From assembly GCA_009843585.1 (NCBI GenBank), contig VYDC01000249.1, positions 1-17,945 on the forward strand: a stretch of DNA of 17,945 nt. The letters run 5' to 3'. The position numbers and the translations under genes were made by a program. Shown here in pieces: positions 15,346 through 17,945 of this stretch (within the stretch, counting starts at the first letter, position 1; each line of letters starts with the position of its first letter). The notes under the pieces are model-generated. The model did no database searches. It was not told the DNA's origin and worked only from the letters and a program-made list of their open reading frames with translations. The DNA comes from Chloroflexota bacterium. GTDB taxonomy: Bacteria; Chloroflexota; Dehalococcoidia; UBA2979.

Positions 15346-16701
15346 GTGGCTATCGCCCACGACACGGAGCACGCCCCGCGCCCGCCCTCGGGGATGTGGC
15401 GGCGGACGCTGCCGCTCGCCCGCACGGTGATCGGCCTCTGGCTGGGATGGCGCTGGCTGCGCGTCCAGCGCCGCCTCCTCGGGGAGGAGCGGACGTCCGA
15501 GGCGACACGACGCTTCCACCGCGGGGCGGCGGCGGCCGTCGTGCGGCGCGCGCTCAGGCAGCAGGGCCTCATCGTCAAGACCTGCCAGTTCCTCGGGAGC
15601 CGCGCCGACATCCTCATGGATGAGTACGTCCGCACCCTGTCGCTGGTCCACGATCAGGTCCCGCCACGGCCGTGGTCGGAGATGCGGCCCGTGATCGAGC
15701 GGGAGCTGGGTGGGCCGATGGCGGAGCTCTACGCGGATTTCGACATCGACCCGGTCGCCGCCGCCTCACTCGCCCAGGTCTACCGCGCCAGGCTCCACGA
15801 CGGGACGGCCGTTGCCGTCAAGGTCCAGTACCCCGGGATCGACAGGATCGTGCGGGACGACCTGCGCGCGCTCCGCATGCTGGTCGAGATCTGGGCACGC
15901 ATCGAGAAGGTGATCGACTTCCGCCCCGTCGTGGACGAGATGGAGCGGACCGCTCCCGAGGAGGTCGACTTCATACACGAGGGGGAGGCGGCGGAGCGGC
16001 TCGCCTCGCTTCTCGCCGACCGCGACGACGTGGTGGTGCCGGGAATCTACTGGGAGCGCTCGTCGCGACGGGTCCTGACGATGGACTACGTCGACGGCAT
16101 CCGGATCGGCGACGTCGCAGCCCAGCGGGCGGCCGGCGTCGACACTCCCCAGGTCGCCGCGTCGCTGATCGACCTCTACAACACGATGATCCTGGAGCGC
16201 GGAATGTTCCACGCGGACCCCCATCCCGGGAACCTCTTCGTCGTGCCGGGTGAGGGACGGGGCTCGAAGGCGAAGGTCGGAATCGTCGACTTCGGCCTCA
16301 CGAAGACCCTTCCAGAGGAGTTCCGCGAGCAGCTGATCGTGCTGACCAGCGCGATCGTGAGCGAGCAGCCCGAGGCGATCACGGGAACCATGGAGGGGAT
16401 GGGGTTCCGCACGCGGGAGCGCGACGAGCAGACCTACGCAGCCCTCGGCGAGGCCTTCCTCGGCGATGTCCTCCGCTCCGGGAAGGCATACGCCGACCAG
16501 GAAATGGTCGCGGACATCAACGCGCGACTCGGCCGCGTGCTTCGCGCGAACCCGCTGGTCGAGGTCCCCGGCGAGGTGATCCTGATCGCCCGCGTCATGG
16601 GCCTCCTCTCCGGTCTCGGCAAGATGCTCGACTCCGAGACCGATCTGCTTGAGGCGCTCATGCCATACCTCGACCCCGACATGGAGGCGGTGGCGGGATA
16701 G
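15346..16701 (+). CDS. ABC1/UbiB/ADCK-family atypical kinase
   Basis: Member of the ABC1 (UbiB/ADCK) family, linked in other organisms to quinone or isoprenoid-lipid metabolism. The 451-residue product has the alanine-rich loop VAAASLAQV (137-145) in place of a kinase glycine loop, and the ATP lysine Lys159 in VAVKVQYPG. The catalytic loop reads FHADPHPGN (288-296), and the metal-binding VDFGL has Asp315. The diagnostic KxGQ motif is altered: it reads KTCQ (78-81), with cysteine for glycine. The C-terminus lacks the paired hydrophobic helices of UbiB. GTG 15346 is used, but a start at the ATG near 15394 (Met17) is possible; neither has a strong ribosome site. It is divergent from the P450. 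Membership is certain; substrate is unknown. Confidence 0.93.
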   Translation: MAIAHDTEHAPRPPSGMWRRTLPLARTVIGLWLGWRWLRVQRRLLGEERTSEATRRFHRGAAAAVVRRALRQQGLIVKTCQFLGSRADILMDEYVRTLSLVHDQVPPRPWSEMRPVIERELGGPMAELYADFDIDPVAAASLAQVYRARLHDGTAVAVKVQYPGIDRIVRDDLRALRMLVEIWARIEKVIDFRPVVDEMERTAPEEVDFIHEGEAAERLASLLADRDDVVVPGIYWERSSRRVLTMDYVDGIRIGDVAAQRAAGVDTPQVAASLIDLYNTMILERGMFHADPHPGNLFVVPGEGRGSKAKVGIVDFGLTKTLPEEFREQLIVLTSAIVSEQPEAITGTMEGMGFRTRERDEQTYAALGEAFLGDVLRSGKAYADQEMVADINARLGRVLRANPLVEVPGEVILIARVMGLLSGLGKMLDSETDLLEALMPYLDPDMEAVAG

Positions 16702-16738
16702 CCGCGCCGGCGCGCCGGGCGGCGCGCGCGGGGCCCGT

Positions 16739-16754
16739 GCCGCCTCCGGGCGGC
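16739..16754 (+). terminator. Small GC hairpin after the ABC1 kinase
   Basis: GCCGCC-TCCG-GGCGGC forms a 6-bp stem with a 4-base loop, followed by TTCCCC. It sits 38 bases past the kinase stop and before the tRNAs. A further palindrome GCACGCGTGC is at 16761-16770. Terminator function is inferred. Confidence 0.35.
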
Positions 16755-16778
16755 TTCCCCGCACGCGTGCGGCGTTGC

Positions 16779-16784
16779 TAGACT
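16779..16784 (+). promoter_or_regulatory. Possible -10 element of the tRNA-Trp/tRNA-Leu unit
   Basis: TAGACT lies 15 bases before tRNA-Trp, in the right place for a -10 element. No clear -35 is visible. Confidence 0.35.
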
Positions 16785-16799
16785 CTCTCCGGAAGGCGC

Positions 16800-16875
16800 A
16801 GGAGTGTAGCTCAGCTGGCAGAGCAGCGGTCTCCAAAACCGCCGGTCGGGGGTTCGAGTCCCTCCACTCCTGCCA
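16800..16875 (+). tRNA. tRNA-Trp (anticodon CCA)
   Basis: A complete 76-base cloverleaf: acceptor AGGAGTG with CACTCCT, D arm AGCTCAGCTGGCAGAGC, anticodon stem GCGGT/ACCGC around CTCCAAA (anticodon CCA), T arm with GGTTCGAGTCC, discriminator G and encoded CCA. A tRNA-Leu follows after 20 bases, so they are likely co-transcribed. Confidence 0.97.
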
Positions 16876-16895
16876 GCTACTTCACGCCGTGCCCT

Positions 16896-16982
16896 GCCCA
16901 GGTGGTGGAATTGGCAGACACGCCGTCTTGAGGGGGCGGTGCCCGAAAGGGCGTATGCGTTCGAGTCGCATCCTGGGCACCA
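16896..16982 (+). tRNA. tRNA-Leu (anticodon GAG)
   Basis: An 87-base class II tRNA with a long variable arm (GTGCCCGAAAGGGCGT). Acceptor GCCCAGG pairs with CCTGGGC; anticodon stem CCGTC/GGCGG encloses TTGAGGG, giving anticodon GAG (reads CUC/CUU). Discriminator A and CCA are encoded. Confidence 0.95.
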
Positions 16983-16996
16983 CCGCGCACAACGCA

Positions 16997-17047
16997 CAGC
17001 CCCGGTGACGCGTCGCCGCCCGCTCGCGGCCATGCGTCCCGGGGCTG
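16997..17047 (+). terminator. Large branched hairpin after the tRNA pair
   Basis: CAGCCCCGG (16997-17005) pairs with CCGGGGCTG (17039-17047). After a one-base bulge the stem continues GACGC (17007-17011) with GCGTC (17034-17038), and an inner GCCGC/GCGGC pair (17015-17019, 17026-17030) can form. It is well placed to end the tRNA transcript and the converging LppM-like gene. TGTTCTA follows, not a true U-tract. A second perfect palindrome CGGCCCCGGGGCCG is at 17067-17080. Confidence 0.55.
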
Positions 17048-17086
17048 GCGTGTTCTAGGCGGGAAACGGCCCCGGGGCCGGTCGCC

Positions 17087-17848
17087 TCAGGCGGCTCGCC
17101 GCCTCCTGACGGCCCACGCGCCGCCGGCCGCAGCCGCCACGGCCACGACGATCACCGCCACGATGAGCACGGGCGAAAGACCCTCGCCGCCCCCCAGCTC
17201 CGTGCGTGCCATCATCGGCCGGGCGCCGGGATCCAGGACGTTCAGATCCCAGATGAGCTCGCCCTCCTCGACGCGATCGGCGTTGTGCTCGACGACCGTG
17301 CCCGGCAGGGCGACGCGAACCGTGAACGAGGCGTCACCGAGAAGCGGCGCCATGAGCGCCGGATCCAGCGCCGGCCCGCCGCTGGCGCCGGCGGCGTCGG
17401 CCAGCATGTCCCGCGGGAACTGCGCCTCGAAGAGCCAGCCGTCGTCGTCGCCCTCGAGGACGAACTGCTCGAACATCCCGCCGAGCCCGGCGAACGCACT
17501 CTCCTCGCCGGCGCCCGCCACCAGTCCGCCGAGGGTCGTGGCGACGTCACCGCTCGAGGCGAACGGGATCTGCACGCGGGACCCGACGAACGTCCCCTCC
17601 TGGTAGAGCTCCGCCGTCCCGCCCGGAGGGAGCGTCGACTCGTCGACCTCGGTGAAGCTCGAGGCGATGTCGCCGACGCCGGGCCCCAGGGCCCCGAGCG
17701 CGCCCATCGCCGAGCTGTCGATCGCCGAGAGGAAGGAGATCGCCCCCGATCCGTCGTCGGCGACCCGCATGGCAATCTCGATGCGAAGGCACCCGGTCAG
17801 GAGCACCACGGCCAGCGGCGCGACGAGCAGAAGGGTCAGCCGTCTCAT
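17087..17848 (-). CDS. LppM-like lipoprotein (DUF3153 type)
   Basis: Predicted envelope lipoprotein of 253 residues. The signal peptide ends in the lipobox LLTGC, so Cys20 would be lipidated. The mature start CLRIEIAMRVADDGSG resembles M. tuberculosis LppM, which has a beta-rich LppM domain. A second membrane segment lies near the C-terminus (about 225-247, PVLIVAVIVVAVAAAAGG), ending in RRRRAA on the cytoplasmic side. The protein would thus be tethered at both ends. The region 50-60 and 140-165 is glycine- and alanine-rich. ATG 17848 is preceded by GGAG at 8 bases. It is convergent with the tRNA pair. LppM is linked to lipid handling and host interaction in mycobacteria; here the role is unknown. 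Confidence 0.85.
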   Translation of the reverse strand: MRRLTLLLVAPLAVVLLTGCLRIEIAMRVADDGSGAISFLSAIDSSAMGALGALGPGVGDIASSFTEVDESTLPPGGTAELYQEGTFVGSRVQIPFASSGDVATTLGGLVAGAGEESAFAGLGGMFEQFVLEGDDDGWLFEAQFPRDMLADAAGASGGPALDPALMAPLLGDASFTVRVALPGTVVEHNADRVEEGELIWDLNVLDPGARPMMARTELGGGEGLSPVLIVAVIVVAVAAAAGGAWAVRRRRAA

Positions 17849-17903
17849 CTGATGTTCTCCGCCCGGGCGCTCGCGGTGCCCCGGCTCTGCCGCCCGTCGC
17901 GCA

Positions 17904-17945
17904 GGAGCCGGCTCCCTGTCCGCGCGCTACGCGTAGCGCGCGGAC
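17904..17945. repeat. Two palindromes at the right edge, including a 28-bp perfect palindrome
   Basis: GGAGCCGGCTCC at 17904-17915 is a perfect 12-bp palindrome. Bases 17918-17945 form a perfect 28-bp palindrome with arms GTCCGCGCGCTACG and its complement; the window ends exactly at its last base, so it may be longer. It lies just upstream of the LppM-like gene, and could be the terminator of a neighbouring unit or a regulator site. Confidence 0.55.

Noticed and set aside
1..17945. CRISPR arrays, insertion sequences, integrases or phage genes
   Set aside because: No regular repeats with spacers, transposase motifs or terminal inverted repeats were seen in the window.

Overview
The window is a high-GC bacterial chromosome segment. 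Most 60-base lines I counted are about 68-77% GC, with a few distinctly lower stretches. Several gene families here are typical of Actinobacteriota and some Chloroflexota: a lipoprotein/MFS pair arranged like mycobacterial LprG-P55, an LppM-type lipoprotein, a PAC2-family protein, and a MerR regulator resembling HspR next to an Hsp20. GTG starts and 4-bp overlaps are common. All three tRNAs encode their CCA ends. I place the organism in one of these two phyla and cannot go further from the sequence alone. Nothing suggests a plasmid, phage or CRISPR locus.

Layout from left to right. A sulfite-oxidase-like molybdopterin oxidoreductase (-) is cut by the left edge. It is divergent from a tight lspA-rluD-gltX operon (+), whose members overlap by 4 bp. 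After a pair of GC palindromes comes a heat-shock divergon: hsp20 (-) with a near-consensus sigma70-type promoter, and an HspR-like MerR gene (+). Next is a two-gene minus-strand operon, an LppX/LprAFG lipoprotein followed by a DHA2-type MFS transporter with a 4-bp overlap; this is the LprG-P55 arrangement known for lipid export in mycobacteria. A COG2907-type FAD protein with noticeably lower GC and a DAF-36/KshA-like Rieske oxygenase follow on the plus strand.

From about 9.9 to 12.1 kb the region is gene-poor and lower in GC. It holds a GYD-domain protein, an alpha/beta hydrolase with an unclear start, and what look like decayed reading frames. It ends exactly at the 3' end of a tRNA-Gln(CTG) gene, so an eroded insertion is possible. 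Dense housekeeping-like content then resumes: a YqaA/DedA-type membrane protein, a PAC2 protein, a cytochrome P450 (-) divergent from an ABC1/UbiB-type kinase (+), the tRNA-Trp(CCA)-tRNA-Leu(GAG) pair with a strong downstream hairpin, and an LppM-like lipoprotein (-). The window ends in a 28-bp perfect palindrome.

Themes: envelope lipoproteins and lipid handling (lspA, the LprG/P55-like pair, LppM-like), redox or isoprenoid/sterol-type chemistry (Rieske, FAD protein, P450, ABC1), and translation (rluD, gltX, three tRNAs). I see no clear novel defence or mobile system. The best leads are the LprG/P55-like operon, the DAF-36-like oxygenase beside the low-GC FAD gene, the altered KxGQ motif in the ABC1 protein, and the eroded zone abutting tRNA-Gln.
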